From Oscillospiraceae bacterium (GTDB taxonomy: Bacteria > Bacillota > Clostridia > Oscillospirales > Ruminococcaceae): DNA of 12,669 nucleotides. Every line of letters begins with the position of its first letter. The first letter of the stretch is position 1. The translations under genes and the position numbers were made by a program. The DNA is taken from positions 1 through 12,669 of the forward strand of contig JAEDNF010000021.1 of NCBI GenBank assembly GCA_016302655.1. The letters run 5' to 3'. This document shows positions 1-8,722 of the stretch, in pieces. The notes under the pieces were generated by a model. That model was not told where the DNA came from and did no database searches. It worked only from the letters and a program-made list of their open reading frames with translations.

Positions 1-30
1 TACATCAAAATTCCGTCTTGAAATCCAAAC

Positions 31-84
31 AAAAAAATTAATTTTTTTGATATAGAAAATTTACTTTAAATACGGAATTTAAAG
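31..84. repeat. A/T-rich palindromes upstream of the gyrB promoter
   Basis: Two palindromes lie ahead of the gyrB promoter. One is a perfect 18-bp palindrome of seven A, TTAA and seven T at 31-48. The other is an 8-bp inverted repeat, ctttaaat at 64-71 and atttaaag at 77-84, around a 5-base loop. A looser 9-bp pair, aaattccgt at 8-16 and acggaattt at 72-80, spans most of the leader. They could form a bent upstream element, a protein-binding site, or the remains of a terminator from the preceding gene. Simple palindromes arise easily in such A/T-rich DNA, so no function can be assigned. Confidence 0.4.
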
Positions 85-105
85 CGAAAAAACGCGGCTT
101 CATCG

Positions 106-134
106 TTGACTTTAAAATTCAAATGTGATATAAT
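106..134 (+). promoter_or_regulatory. Sigma-A-type promoter of the gyrB operon (extended -10)
   Basis: A -35 box TTGACT at 106-111 is followed by a 17-base spacer and a perfect -10 box TATAAT at 129-134. TG at 126-127, one base before the -10, makes it an extended -10 promoter. Transcription should start near 141-143, giving a leader of about 35 bases before the gyrB start at 178. This is the best promoter match in the window and fits a strongly expressed gyrase operon. Known gyrase genes are often induced by DNA relaxation, but nothing here proves that. Confidence 0.85.
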
Positions 135-177
135 TATATATAGTATTCCGAAAAATGAAAAGTGAAAGGAAAAGAGC

Positions 178-2229
178 ATGGCAGAAGAAATTCTTGTAAA
201 TACCGATGAAGAGTCAGAATCTGTTATAGACGGTGAGATAAAAGATATTGAAAACAATACTCAGGTAGATCACGAATACGGCGCAGATGATATACAGATA
301 CTTGAAGGTCTTGAGGCTGTAAGAAAAAGACCGGGTATGTATATCGGTTCGACCGGAGAAAGCGGTCTTCATCATCTTGTATATGAGATCGTTGACAACG
401 CTATCGACGAGGCTCTTGCAGGATATTGTACCGAGATAAATGTTAAAATACTTCCCGATGATGTTATAGAAGTAACAGATAACGGCAGAGGTATACCTAC
501 AGGCATCCATCCGAAAGAAAAGATAAGCGCAGCTACGGTAGTATATACCATACTTCATGCCGGCGGTAAATTCGGCGGCGGCGGATATAAAGTATCAGGC
601 GGTCTGCACGGCGTTGGTGCGTCTGTCGTAAACGCTCTTTCCGAATGGCTTGAGCTTACCGTATATGACGGAAGTGAGATACATTTTCAGCGTTTTGAAA
701 ACGGTGGTCACTACAACGAGCAGATGAAGGTTATCGGTACTACCGATAAAACGGGTACTCAGGTACGCTTTAAGCCCGACAGAACCATATTCCACAGTAC
801 AGAATTCAAATATGATATTCTGCTTGACAGACTGAGAGAACAGGCTTTCTTAAACGGCGGTCTTAAGATAGTTTTAAGCGACCTCAGAGATGAAAATGAG
901 CCGAAGCAGGAAGTTCTTCAGTATGAGGGCGGTATTATAAGCTATGTTGAGTGGCTTCAGAAGAAAAGAGGCGCAGACGCTCTTCATCCCGATGTAGTTT
1001 ATATTGAAGGTTTACTTGATGAAATATCTGTAGAGATAGCTTTCCAGTACAATACCGATTTCAACAGCGAAACATTCAGGTCTTTTGCAAATAATATTCA
1101 TACTATAGACGGCGGTACTCACGAGGTAGCTTTCAAGAAAGCTCTGAATAAGGTTATAAACGACTTTGTCAAGGCTTATAAAGAACAGCAGGCTCAGCAG
1201 AATAAAAAATCCAAGAAGAAAAATGACGAGGCTAAAGAGTTTGTTCCGCTCAGCGGCGAAGCAATAAGAGAAGCTATTAATGCCGTTATTTCGGTCAAGC
1301 TCCCCGAGTGTGAGTTTGAAGGTCAGACAAAGGGTAAGCTGGGCAACCCCGAAGTAGGTCCCGTTGTATATAAGATAACTACCGAAAAGCTGACTTATTA
1401 TTTTGAAGAACATCCCGATACTATAGCTACCATAGCTCAGAAATGTATCAATGCACAGGCGGCAAGAGACGCCGCTAAGAAGGCTATGGAAGCAAAGAGA
1501 AAATCCGTTGCCGACGGCGCAGGACTTCCCGGTAAGCTTGCCGATTGTTCGGATACCGATCCCACAAAGACAGAAGTATATATCGTAGAGGGAGACTCTG
1601 CAGGCGGTTCTGCAAAGCAGGGGCGTGACAGACGCTTCCAGGCTATACTTCCTCTGTGGGGAAAAATGCTCAATGTCGAAAAGTCAAGAGCAGATAAGGT
1701 ATATAATAACGATAAGCTTCAGCCTGTCGTAAAGGCGCTCGGTACGGGTATCGGCGAAGATTTTGATATAACTAAGCTCAGATACGGCAGAGTAGTAATA
1801 ATGGCGGATGCCGATGTCGATGGCTCGCATATCAGAACGCTGCTGCTTACTTTCTTCTTCCGCTTCATGCGTCCTCTTATTGAAGAAGGTCATGTATATC
1901 TTGCACAGCCTCCGCTGTTCAAAGTGTTCAGAGGTAAGAAGATAAGATATGCTTTCAGTGATGAAGAAAGAGACGCTTATATTGCCGAGCTTGCAGGAGA
2001 GAGCAACGCAAAGGTTGAAGTACAGCGTTATAAAGGTCTTGGTGAGATGGATCCCGAACAGCTGTGGGAAACTACTATGGATCCTTCCGCAAGAACTATG
2101 ATCAAGGTTAATCTTGAGGACGCCGCAAGAGCAGATGAGATATTCTCCATTCTTATGGGTGATAAGGTTGAACCGAGAAGAGAATTTATCGAACAGAACG
2201 CAAGATATGCAAAGGATCTTGATATATAA
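178..2229 (+). CDS. gyrB: DNA gyrase subunit B
   Basis: ATPase subunit of DNA gyrase (A2B2), which uses ATP to introduce negative supercoils into DNA in the cytoplasm. The GHKL ATPase domain shows E70, D73 and N74, DNGRGIP at 101-107 and the lid GGLHGVGASVVNA at 141-153. The QTK loop is at 383-385. The TOPRIM domain has EGDSAGGSA at 471-479 and metal-binding D544, D546 and D548. The C-terminus EPRREFIEQNARYAKDLDI is typical of Gram-positive GyrB. At 683 residues it is longer than the usual ~640: there is an acidic extension of about 30 residues before EYGADDIQILEGLEAVRKRP and a lysine-rich insert at about 334-355. W494 sits where E. coli has K447. The start is chosen because AAAGGA (165-170) lies 7 bases upstream and the next Met is residue 54, inside the ATPase core. 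First gene of the operon with gyrA. Confidence 0.97.
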   Translation: MAEEILVNTDEESESVIDGEIKDIENNTQVDHEYGADDIQILEGLEAVRKRPGMYIGSTGESGLHHLVYEIVDNAIDEALAGYCTEINVKILPDDVIEVTDNGRGIPTGIHPKEKISAATVVYTILHAGGKFGGGGYKVSGGLHGVGASVVNALSEWLELTVYDGSEIHFQRFENGGHYNEQMKVIGTTDKTGTQVRFKPDRTIFHSTEFKYDILLDRLREQAFLNGGLKIVLSDLRDENEPKQEVLQYEGGIISYVEWLQKKRGADALHPDVVYIEGLLDEISVEIAFQYNTDFNSETFRSFANNIHTIDGGTHEVAFKKALNKVINDFVKAYKEQQAQQNKKSKKKNDEAKEFVPLSGEAIREAINAVISVKLPECEFEGQTKGKLGNPEVGPVVYKITTEKLTYYFEEHPDTIATIAQKCINAQAARDAAKKAMEAKRKSVADGAGLPGKLADCSDTDPTKTEVYIVEGDSAGGSAKQGRDRRFQAILPLWGKMLNVEKSRADKVYNNDKLQPVVKALGTGIGEDFDITKLRYGRVVIMADADVDGSHIRTLLLTFFFRFMRPLIEEGHVYLAQPPLFKVFRGKKIRYAFSDEERDAYIAELAGESNAKVEVQRYKGLGEMDPEQLWETTMDPSARTMIKVNLEDAARADEIFSILMGDKVEPRREFIEQNARYAKDLDI

Positions 2230-2291
2230 TATCTTTGCGGTATAAAAATGCTTCGGGTGAGGAAAAAATTTTGAGATATTAAGGTGTTTTT

Positions 2292-2720
2292 ATGAGTGAC
2301 GAAATACTAATTAAAAATGAAGAACAGCCCGATGAAAAGGAACTGCTGAGAAAGCGTAAGGAAGAACAGGTAGAGCGTGTTAAAGCTCAGTATCAGACGG
2401 ATGTCGCAGAAAAAGCACAGGCTGAAATACGTTTGAAAGAAGAAGCAGAGCTTGAAAAAGCAATAGCTCCTTTTGTAACAGTAAGAAAAGGCTTAATAGG
2501 TCTTTGCGGACTTATGTGGGTATTTGCGGCATTTTGCCTGCTTACCGGCACGCTCGAGATGAATATTTTCCTGCCGATGTGTCTTTTTGCTCTGTGCGCT
2601 CTTGCTGCTGTCAATATACCGATTTTTCTTAAGAAAAAGAAGATAGGTGACGCAGTGGTGGCGGGAGCTTGTACTGCATTGTGTTTTATTTTCGGCGCAG
2701 TCATACTTACGCTCGGATAA
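2292..2720 (+). CDS. Hypothetical membrane protein with N-terminal coiled coil
   Basis: I do not recognise a family for this 142-residue protein. Residues 1-58 are highly charged, with a probable coiled coil from about 14 to 57 rich in E, K, R, Q and A. Three hydrophobic segments follow at about 67-86, 91-113 and 119-141. The positive-inside rule (R65/K66 before TM1, KKKK at 114-117 after TM2) predicts a cytoplasmic N-terminus and an outside C-terminus. There is no signal peptide or catalytic motif. The start is supported by AAGGTG at 2281-2286, 5 bases before ATG. The gene begins 62 bases after gyrB with no clear terminator or promoter between, so it is probably co-transcribed with the gyrase genes. 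Codon use resembles its neighbours. Role unknown. Confidence 0.85.
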   Translation: MSDEILIKNEEQPDEKELLRKRKEEQVERVKAQYQTDVAEKAQAEIRLKEEAELEKAIAPFVTVRKGLIGLCGLMWVFAAFCLLTGTLEMNIFLPMCLFALCALAAVNIPIFLKKKKIGDAVVAGACTALCFIFGAVILTLG

Positions 2721-2744
2721 TAAAAAGGTAAATGAAAGGATAGT

Positions 2745-3344
2745 ATGGAAGAATTACTGCTTAAGATAAAGTATAATATGACTCTTGATGAAATAAGCGA
2801 GGGTTTCAGGCTGTTTCAGAGAAAATATCAGTTAAAAAAATCCTTGATTTTTACTGCGGTATATCTCATTGCGCTTGGTTTAGGCGTTGACTTCATCATC
2901 AGAAATATTACGAATTTTTACGGATATGTACTGATAGGACTGGCACTCGGTATGATTTTTTATACCTGGTACAAGCCTGTTCTGATAAGAAAAAAGCTTA
3001 TTGCTACTATAAGCTCGCTTGCGGAAGAAACTTATATCTCCGAGTTTTATCGTGACAGAATAAAAATTACTACGGTAATAGAAGAGCCGGTCATTGAAGA
3101 AAACGAGACACAGTCGCAAGAAGTAAACGAACCGTCAGAAGATGAGCCGCACGAGGAAGAAAAACAGGAAGAAGTTGTAACAAATCTTTATTTCGGCTCG
3201 GATTATTTAGACGCTGTAGAAAATATAGGAATGTTTTTACTTTTTGTAAACAGACAGCTTATATATATTTATCCTAAGCGTTGTCTTACCGATGATGAGC
3301 AGACAAAGCTCAGAGAAATATTAACCGAGAAATCAATACTCTGA
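2745..3344 (+). CDS. Probable YcxB-like membrane protein
   Basis: A 199-residue protein whose layout resembles the poorly characterised YcxB-like family: an N-terminal Y-N-M-T-x-D-E stretch, two adjacent membrane segments at about 32-52 and 58-76, then a cytoplasmic region. That region has a short E-T-Y-I-S-E-F-Y strand (95-102), a strand ending in F-L-L-F-V (164-168), and the characteristic YIYPKR (174-179) before a charged C-terminal helix. An acidic, disordered-looking insert rich in E, P and Q occupies about 113-144. The biochemical role of the family is unknown. The family call is from memory of its pattern and needs a profile search. GAAAGGA at 2734-2740 precedes the ATG by 4 bases. It lies 24 bases after the previous gene and 23 before gyrA, inside the gyrase operon. 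Confidence 0.75.
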   Translation: MEELLLKIKYNMTLDEISEGFRLFQRKYQLKKSLIFTAVYLIALGLGVDFIIRNITNFYGYVLIGLALGMIFYTWYKPVLIRKKLIATISSLAEETYISEFYRDRIKITTVIEEPVIEENETQSQEVNEPSEDEPHEEEKQEEVVTNLYFGSDYLDAVENIGMFLLFVNRQLIYIYPKRCLTDDEQTKLREILTEKSIL

Positions 3345-3367
3345 AATAAATCGGAAAGGAAATAGTA

Positions 3368-6010
3368 ATGGAAAAGGACATTAAAGAATTCAGTACAGCC
3401 ACCGAGAAGCTGATAGAGGTAGATATAGAAAAAGAGATGAAGGAAAGCTTCCTTCAGTATTCTATGGCTGTTCTTGTATCGAGAGCGCTTCCGGATGTAA
3501 GAGACGGAATGAAGCCGGTACACAGAAGAATAATCTATACCATGAATGAAGCCGATAACACTTCGGGTAAGCCGTACAGAAAATGTGCGTATACCGTCGG
3601 TGAAGTTCTCGGTAAATATCATCCTCACGGTGACGCATCCGTATATGACGCACTTGTAAGACTTGCACAGGATTTTTCAATGAGATATCCGCTTATCGAC
3701 GGACACGGAAACTTCGGTTCTGTCGACGGCGATCCTCCGGCAGCATACCGTTATACCGAAGCGAGAATGGCTAAGATAGCTTCAGAGCTGCTCAGAGATA
3801 TCAAGAAAGATACTATAGACTGGGGCAAGAACTACGATGATAAACTGGATGAACCTACTGTTCTGCCCGTAAAATTTCCTAACCTGCTTGTAAACGGTTC
3901 TGTAGGTATAGCTGTAGGTATGGCAACAAACATACCTCCGCATAACTTGAATGAAGTATGTGACGCTATAGTAGAGAGAATAGACAATCCCGAATGCGGA
4001 ATAGAAGAGATACTTCAGTATATAAAGGGTCCCGATTTTCCTACCGGCGGTATAATTATGGGCTACAGCGGAATACGCTCGGCATATTATACCGGCAGAG
4101 GAAAGCTTACGCTCAGAGGCAAGGCAGAGATAGTAGAAGACGGCAACCGTACAAAGATCATAGTTACCGAAATTCCTTATATGGTAAACAAGTCTAAGCT
4201 TCTTGAAGTCACAGGTCAGCTTATGCGTGACAAGCGTATTGAAGGTATAGCTAATCTCCGTGACGAAAGCGATAAGGACGGTATGCGTATCGTCTATGAG
4301 CTTAAAAAGGACGCAAACGCTCAGGTTGTACTGAATAAGCTGTATTCTTTCACACAGCTTCAGGATACCGTAAGCGTAATTATGATAGCTCTTGTAAACG
4401 GTGAGCCGAAACAGCTTACACTTTTACAGATACTGGATAATTATATTTCATTCCAGAAAGAGATAATCATAAGAAGAACAAATTATGATTTAAAGAAGGC
4501 AAGAGAAAGAGCTCATATCTTACAGGGATTTTTGCTTGCTATAGACAATATTGACGAGGTAATTTCGATACTTCGTTCAAGTAAGTCTGTGCAGGAAGGT
4601 AAAGAGCGTCTGATGGAGCGCTTTAAAGAGGATGATCTTGCAAAACTGCTTCAGAGAGCTATGGGAGAGAACTATAAAGATGTTCACTTTGAGCATGAGA
4701 TAGGACTGTCTGAAGAGCAGGCAGACGCAATCGTACAGATGCGTTTAGGACAGCTGACAGGTCTTGAAAGAGACAAGGTTATTTCCGAGCTTGCCGATAT
4801 AATGGAGAAAATCAACGATTATCTTGATATTCTTTCAAAGGATGAAAGAGTAAAGGAGATAATAAAGGAAGAAATCACTGCTATAAAGGAAAAATACGGT
4901 GATGAAAGAAGAACGGCAATTGAGCCTATCAGCGGAGAAGTTGATATAGAAGACCTTATTCCCGAAGAGGAATGTGTTCTTACTTATACAAATATCGGAT
5001 ATATCAAGCGTCAGCCTGTTGATGTATATAATCTTCAGAAGCGTGGCGGCAAGGGCGTATCCGGTATGAAGCAGAGAGAAGAAGACTTCGTTGAGGATAT
5101 GTTTATCAGCTCGACGCATGATAACATACTGTTTATTACAAATTATGGTAATATGTACAAGCTCAAATGCTATGAAGTTCCCGAGGGTTCAAAGCAGAGC
5201 AGAGGAACGAACATAGTAAATCTTCTGCAGCTTTCTGAAGGTGAACGCATAGCTGCAATGATGAAGACGAGCGACTTTGCGGAGAATAAGTATTTTATCT
5301 GTGTAACTAAGTACGGCAAGATAAAGAGAACACCGCTGTATGATTTCAGAAATGTAAGAAAGAACGGACTCAGAGCAATTACACTCGGTGAGGGTGATGA
5401 AATTGCTGCGGCACATCTTACCGAAGGCGACAGCTCAATTATAGTTGCAACGAGAGACGGTATGGCTATACATTTCAGCGAAGACAGAATCAGAAGTATG
5501 GGCAGACTTGCATCCGGTGTAAGAGCGATAAAGCTTCGTGAGGGTGACTATATTGTCGGAGCCGCAAAGGTATACAATGATGATATGAGGATTCTTACCG
5601 TGACCGATAAGGGATACGGAAGACTCAGCGCTCTCAGTGACTACCGTATGCAGAACAGAGGCGGTAACGGTCTTAAGAATTACAAGATAAGAGAAGACAG
5701 AGGATATGTATGCGGTATCCGTTCGATACAGGCAGACGATGATGTAATTCTTATCAGCACGGACGGTGTAATTATCCGTATCCGTGCAAACGACCTGAGA
5801 GTTATGCGCAGAACCGGCTTAGGCGTCAGGGTAATGAAGCTGTCCGATGAAGACAGGGTAGTTACATTTACGAGAACCGAGCATGACGAAACTGCGGATA
5901 TAGAAGAGGTTGAGCAGGCTAGTGAAGAAGAGATAGCTGCAGCAGAAGCTGAGGCAGAGGCTGAAGTTATAGAAGACGAGCCTGAAGCAACGGATTCGGA
6001 CGAAGAATAA
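3368..6010 (+). CDS. gyrA: DNA gyrase subunit A
   Basis: DNA-cleaving and DNA-wrapping subunit of gyrase. The breakage-reunion domain occupies roughly residues 30-510. The catalytic tyrosine is Y129 in [10 protein letters not shown]; it attacks the DNA backbone to form the covalent 5'-phosphotyrosyl link. The quinolone-binding helix reads [12 protein letters not shown] (86-97), with A90 where E. coli has S83 and D94 where E. coli has D87. The C-terminal beta-pinwheel, which wraps DNA, starts near 530 and carries the GyrA box QKRGGKG at 557-563, the signature that separates gyrase from topoisomerase IV. The last 40 or so residues (about 840-880) form a Glu/Ala/Asp-rich acidic tail; in E. coli such a tail modulates wrapping and supercoiling. 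The length of 880 is normal. GGAAAGGA at 3353-3360 lies 7 bases before the ATG. Confidence 0.97.
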   Translation: MEKDIKEFSTATEKLIEVDIEKEMKESFLQYSMAVLVSRALPDVRDGMKPVHRRIIYTMNEADNTSGKPYRKCAYTVGEVLGKYHPHGDASVYDALVRLAQDFSMRYPLIDGHGNFGSVDGDPPAAYRYTEARMAKIASELLRDIKKDTIDWGKNYDDKLDEPTVLPVKFPNLLVNGSVGIAVGMATNIPPHNLNEVCDAIVERIDNPECGIEEILQYIKGPDFPTGGIIMGYSGIRSAYYTGRGKLTLRGKAEIVEDGNRTKIIVTEIPYMVNKSKLLEVTGQLMRDKRIEGIANLRDESDKDGMRIVYELKKDANAQVVLNKLYSFTQLQDTVSVIMIALVNGEPKQLTLLQILDNYISFQKEIIIRRTNYDLKKARERAHILQGFLLAIDNIDEVISILRSSKSVQEGKERLMERFKEDDLAKLLQRAMGENYKDVHFEHEIGLSEEQADAIVQMRLGQLTGLERDKVISELADIMEKINDYLDILSKDERVKEIIKEEITAIKEKYGDERRTAIEPISGEVDIEDLIPEEECVLTYTNIGYIKRQPVDVYNLQKRGGKGVSGMKQREEDFVEDMFISSTHDNILFITNYGNMYKLKCYEVPEGSKQSRGTNIVNLLQLSEGERIAAMMKTSDFAENKYFICVTKYGKIKRTPLYDFRNVRKNGLRAITLGEGDEIAAAHLTEGDSSIIVATRDGMAIHFSEDRIRSMGRLASGVRAIKLREGDYIVGAAKVYNDDMRILTVTDKGYGRLSALSDYRMQNRGGNGLKNYKIREDRGYVCGIRSIQADDDVILISTDGVIIRIRANDLRVMRRTGLGVRVMKLSDEDRVVTFTRTEHDETADIEEVEQASEEEIAAAEAEAEAEVIEDEPEATDSDEE

Positions 6011-6018
6011 ATATTAAT

Positions 6019-6058
6019 TCAGCCTGTCGGCAGTAATTCTGTGACAGGCTGATGTTTT
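6019..6058 (+). terminator. Hairpin after gyrA, probable weak intrinsic terminator
   Basis: A perfect 10-bp stem (6019-6028 with 6043-6052, core cagcctgtc / gacaggctg) encloses a 14-base loop and is followed two bases later by a short T run (TTTTCT, 6055-6060). The stem is GC-rich enough to fold, but the long loop and weak T tract suggest partial termination. Read-through into mnmG is plausible, since I see no convincing promoter for mnmG. Confidence 0.6.
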
Positions 6059-6064
6059 CTGAAT

Positions 6065-6080
6065 TGTTCCACATGGAACA
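6065..6080. promoter_or_regulatory. parS: parS-like partition site upstream of mnmG
   Basis: The 16-mer TGTTCCACATGGAACA differs at one position (A for G, position 9) from the fully palindromic parS form TGTTCCACGTGGAACA, and at two from the 16-mer established in B. subtilis, TGTTCCACGTGAAACA. Its 7-bp arms are perfect and the central two bases are CA instead of CG. It lies between the gyrA hairpin and the mnmG start, in intergenic DNA. parS sites are loading points for Spo0J (ParB) clamps and cluster near the origin, which fits this locus and the parAB genes downstream. Whether the changed central base is tolerated is unknown. Confidence 0.7.
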
Positions 6081-6101
6081 TTTTCACGATCGGGGTTATT
6101 T

Positions 6102-7979
6102 ATGTACAAACTTGATTATTATGATGTTATAGTCGTAGGCGCAGGTCACGCCGGATGCGAAGCGGCTCTTGCCGCCGCAAGACTCGGCTGTAGGACAGCT
6201 GTGTTTACTCTGAGCCTCGACGCTATCGCAAATATGCCGTGTAACCCTTGTATAGGAGGTTCAGCTAAAGGTCAGCTTGTAAGAGAACTGGATTCGCTCG
6301 GCGGAGAAATGGGCAGGGCGGCAGACGCAACTTTTATACAGTCAAGAATGCTGAACAAAGGCAAAGGCCCTGCTGTACATTCACTCAGAGTACAGAGCGA
6401 CAGAGTAAAGTATCATACATATATGAAATCTGTGCTTGAGCATACCGAAAACCTGGATATCAAGCAGGCAGAGGTAACCGAAGTGTGTGCAGAGGACGGA
6501 AAGATAACCGGTATAAAAACAAGGCTCGGTGCATTCTATCCTGCAGGTTGCGTTATTATCACTACCGGCACTTATCTCGGCGGCAAGATACACATAGGTG
6601 AGCTCAATTATCAAAGCGGACCTGATAATGTTTGCGCCGCTTTACAGCTTACAGACAGCCTTAGAAAGCTCGGCCTTTCTATGAGAAGATTTAAAACCGG
6701 TACTCCCGCAAGAGTTCATAAGCGCTCTATTGATTTTTCGGTTATGGAAGAACAAGACGGAGATGAATATATTACTCCTTTCTGCTTTGATAACACTTTT
6801 AAACTCGAAAATAAAGTTAAGTGCTATGTCACTTACACAAACGCTGAAACACATAAAATAATACTTGATAATCTCGACCGTTCTCCGCTGTACGCCGGAA
6901 GGATAGAGGGAGTAGGTCCTCGATACTGCCCCAGTATAGAAGATAAGATAGTAAGATTTTCGGATAAGCCAAGACATCAGTTATTTGTTGAGCCGATGGG
7001 ACTTGATACAGACGAATATTATCTTCAGGGTATGTCAAGCTCGCTTCCCGAAGATGTGCAGATAAAGTTTCTCAGAACTATAAAAGGTCTTGAAAATGTT
7101 GAGATAATGAGACCGGCGTATGCAATAGAATATGACTGTTGTGATCCTCTTGAACTGTATCCTACACTTGAATTCAAAAAGATATCGGGACTGTTCGGAG
7201 CAGGTCAGTTCAACTGTACCAGCGGTTATGAAGAAGCCGCCGCACAAGGACTTATAGCAGGTCTTAATGCCGCAATGAAAATAAAAGGGAAAGAGCAGTA
7301 TATACCCGACAGGACAACTTCTTTCATCGGTACACTTATAGATGATCTTGTTACAAAGGGCTGTGTAGAGCCGTACAGAATGATGACGAGCAGAAGCGAG
7401 TACCGGCTTCTCTTAAGACAGGATAATGCAAATGAGCGTCTTATTCCCGTGGGATATAAATACGGTCTGATATCCGAAGAGCGTTATCAGAGGTTTTTAT
7501 CAAGAAAAGAGACGCTTGAAAAAGAAACCGAAAGAATCAAAAAAGCTACGATTTATCCCGGAGATGAGCTGAACAAAATGCTCGAAAGTAAAGGTACATC
7601 TCCGATAAATCAGGGAGTGAAGTTTATAGAGCTTCTTAAGCGCCCTCAGATAGATTATCGTGACTTAGCGGTTTTTGATGAAAATGCTCCTGTTCTTGAA
7701 CATGATATTATAGATAAACTTGAGATCAATGTCAAATACGAAGGATATATAAAGACGCAGACGGATAAGATAAGTCAGATGAAACGGCTTGAAGAGAAAA
7801 AACTGCCTACCGATTTTGATTATAAGAAAATATCCGGACTCAGACTTGAAGCGCAAGAGAAGCTGAATAAATATAAGCCGCTTAATATCGGTCAGGCAGG
7901 TAGAATATCGGGAGTAAATCCGGCTGATATATCTGTACTCCTGATATGGCTTTCGGGGAGAAAAAATGGAGAAGATTGA
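6102..7979 (+). CDS. mnmG: tRNA uridine-5-carboxymethylaminomethyl(34) synthesis enzyme MnmG
   Basis: FAD-dependent enzyme that, with the GTPase MnmE, adds the (carboxymethyl)aminomethyl group to C5 of wobble uridine 34 in certain tRNAs, using methylene-tetrahydrofolate and glycine or ammonium. The Rossmann FAD motif [10 protein letters not shown] is at 13-22. The two family cysteines are C47 (in [16 protein letters not shown]) and C276 (in [15 protein letters not shown]). RFKTGTPAR is at 196-204. The segment [16 protein letters not shown] (368-383) matches the usual [16 protein letters not shown] with Cys replacing Gly at 372. The C-terminal MnmE/tRNA-binding domain ends with [22 protein letters not shown]. 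The length of 625 is standard. The ribosome site is modest (GGGG at 6092-6095, 6 bases before ATG). Its last 14 bases overlap rsmG. mnmE, often directly upstream, is not in this window. Confidence 0.97.
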   Translation: MYKLDYYDVIVVGAGHAGCEAALAAARLGCRTAVFTLSLDAIANMPCNPCIGGSAKGQLVRELDSLGGEMGRAADATFIQSRMLNKGKGPAVHSLRVQSDRVKYHTYMKSVLEHTENLDIKQAEVTEVCAEDGKITGIKTRLGAFYPAGCVIITTGTYLGGKIHIGELNYQSGPDNVCAALQLTDSLRKLGLSMRRFKTGTPARVHKRSIDFSVMEEQDGDEYITPFCFDNTFKLENKVKCYVTYTNAETHKIILDNLDRSPLYAGRIEGVGPRYCPSIEDKIVRFSDKPRHQLFVEPMGLDTDEYYLQGMSSSLPEDVQIKFLRTIKGLENVEIMRPAYAIEYDCCDPLELYPTLEFKKISGLFGAGQFNCTSGYEEAAAQGLIAGLNAAMKIKGKEQYIPDRTTSFIGTLIDDLVTKGCVEPYRMMTSRSEYRLLLRQDNANERLIPVGYKYGLISEERYQRFLSRKETLEKETERIKKATIYPGDELNKMLESKGTSPINQGVKFIELLKRPQIDYRDLAVFDENAPVLEHDIIDKLEINVKYEGYIKTQTDKISQMKRLEEKKLPTDFDYKKISGLRLEAQEKLNKYKPLNIGQAGRISGVNPADISVLLIWLSGRKNGED

Positions 7980-8664
7980 GTATATACTGAAAGAATTCGG
8001 TAAGTGTAATATAGCTTTATCACAGGAACAGGGAGAAAAGCTGCTGAAGCTGTATGATTTTCTTGTAGAATACAACGAGAAGGTTAATCTTACTGCAATA
8101 ACCGACTTTGAAGAAGTAGTGGTTAAGCATTTTGTAGACAGTATTCTTCCTTTTTCAAAGCTGAGTATTGACAAAGGCGCAAGTTTTATTGATGTCGGTA
8201 CGGGAGCAGGTTTTCCGTCAATCCCTTTATTGATATACAGACCTGATCTTGAAGGAACTCTGCTTGAAGCACTTAACAAAAGATGCGTATTTCTTGAGGC
8301 TGCGTGCGAGCTTGTCGGTGTTAAAGCAAAAGTTGTTCACGGCAGGGCAGAGGACTATGCTAAGGATAACCGAGAGCAGTTTGATATTGCTACAGCAAGG
8401 GCGGTGGCGGCAATGCCGGTTCTGTGCGAGTACTGCCTGCCTTATGTTAAGGCAGGAGGAAGATTTGTAGCTTTAAAATCGGTAAACGAAAATTGTGATG
8501 AATGCGAGAATGCAATAAAAATACTCGGCGGCAAAACAGAGCAGATTTTAGACTATGAAATTACAAACGGTGACAGCAGGCGACTTTTTGTAATAAAAAA
8601 GATAAGTCAGACTCCGACAAAATATCCGAGAAATCCTTCAATGATTAAGAAAAAACCGCTGTAA
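7966..8664 (+). CDS. rsmG: 16S rRNA (guanine(527)-N7)-methyltransferase RsmG
   Basis: SAM-dependent methyltransferase that makes m7G527 in the 530 loop of 16S rRNA; loss in other bacteria gives low-level streptomycin resistance. The N-terminal segment has [12 protein letters not shown] (36-47) and the conserved KHFVDSI (54-60). The SAM-binding motif I is [13 protein letters not shown] (76-88), followed by the acidic ribose-contacting position in LLEALNKR (99-106). RAVA (145-148) and the C-terminal [14 protein letters not shown] match the family. GGAxFP-type motifs usually read DVGSGAGFPGIPL, so S85 and T79 are mild variants. The length of 232 is normal. It overlaps the 3' end of mnmG by 14 bases in another frame, with GGGGAG (7955-7960) 5 bases ahead of ATG inside mnmG, so translation is probably coupled. 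Ends before a strong terminator. Confidence 0.95.
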   Translation: MEKIEYILKEFGKCNIALSQEQGEKLLKLYDFLVEYNEKVNLTAITDFEEVVVKHFVDSILPFSKLSIDKGASFIDVGTGAGFPSIPLLIYRPDLEGTLLEALNKRCVFLEAACELVGVKAKVVHGRAEDYAKDNREQFDIATARAVAAMPVLCEYCLPYVKAGGRFVALKSVNENCDECENAIKILGGKTEQILDYEITNGDSRRLFVIKKISQTPTKYPRNPSMIKKKPL

Positions 8665-8683
8665 AAAGAAAAAACAGACATAC

Positions 8684-8721
8684 TTCCGTCGTAAAACAGA
8701 AATTTACGGCGGAATTTTTTT
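8684..8721 (+). terminator. Intrinsic terminator after rsmG
   Basis: A 12-bp stem pairs ttccgtcgtaaa (8684-8695) with tttacggcggaa (8703-8714), with one G-U pair, around a 7-base loop. It is followed directly by seven T (8715-8721). This is a strong rho-independent terminator, 20 bases after the rsmG stop, and separates mnmG-rsmG from noc. Confidence 0.9.
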
Positions 8722-8722
8722 A

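Noticed and set aside
1..177. Possible replication origin near gyrB
   Set aside because: The gene set implies oriC is close, but I found no cluster of DnaA boxes in the leader or the other gaps.
1012..1413. Reverse-strand open frame inside gyrB
   Set aside because: Antisense shadow of a conserved GyrB region, with no ribosome site or family resemblance.
2228..2280. Inverted repeat aatatct / agatatt between gyrB and the next gene as a terminator
   Set aside because: The arms are 7 A/T-rich base pairs separated by about 40 bases and no T tract follows.
6016..6065. Alternative pairing aattcag / ctgaatt competing with the gyrA hairpin, as a riboswitch-like switch
   Set aside because: Only 7 weak base pairs, with no conserved aptamer-like core in the 91-base gap.
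7550..7566. Candidate Noc-binding site (tatcccggagat) in mnmG
   Set aside because: It lacks the symmetric TTTCCCGGGAAA pattern; I saw no credible NBS in the window.
7665..8279. Long open frame on the reverse strand across the mnmG-rsmG junction (about 200 codons)
   Set aside because: It lies opposite two well-conserved genes, has no recognisable protein features, and its composition is what antisense codon bias produces.
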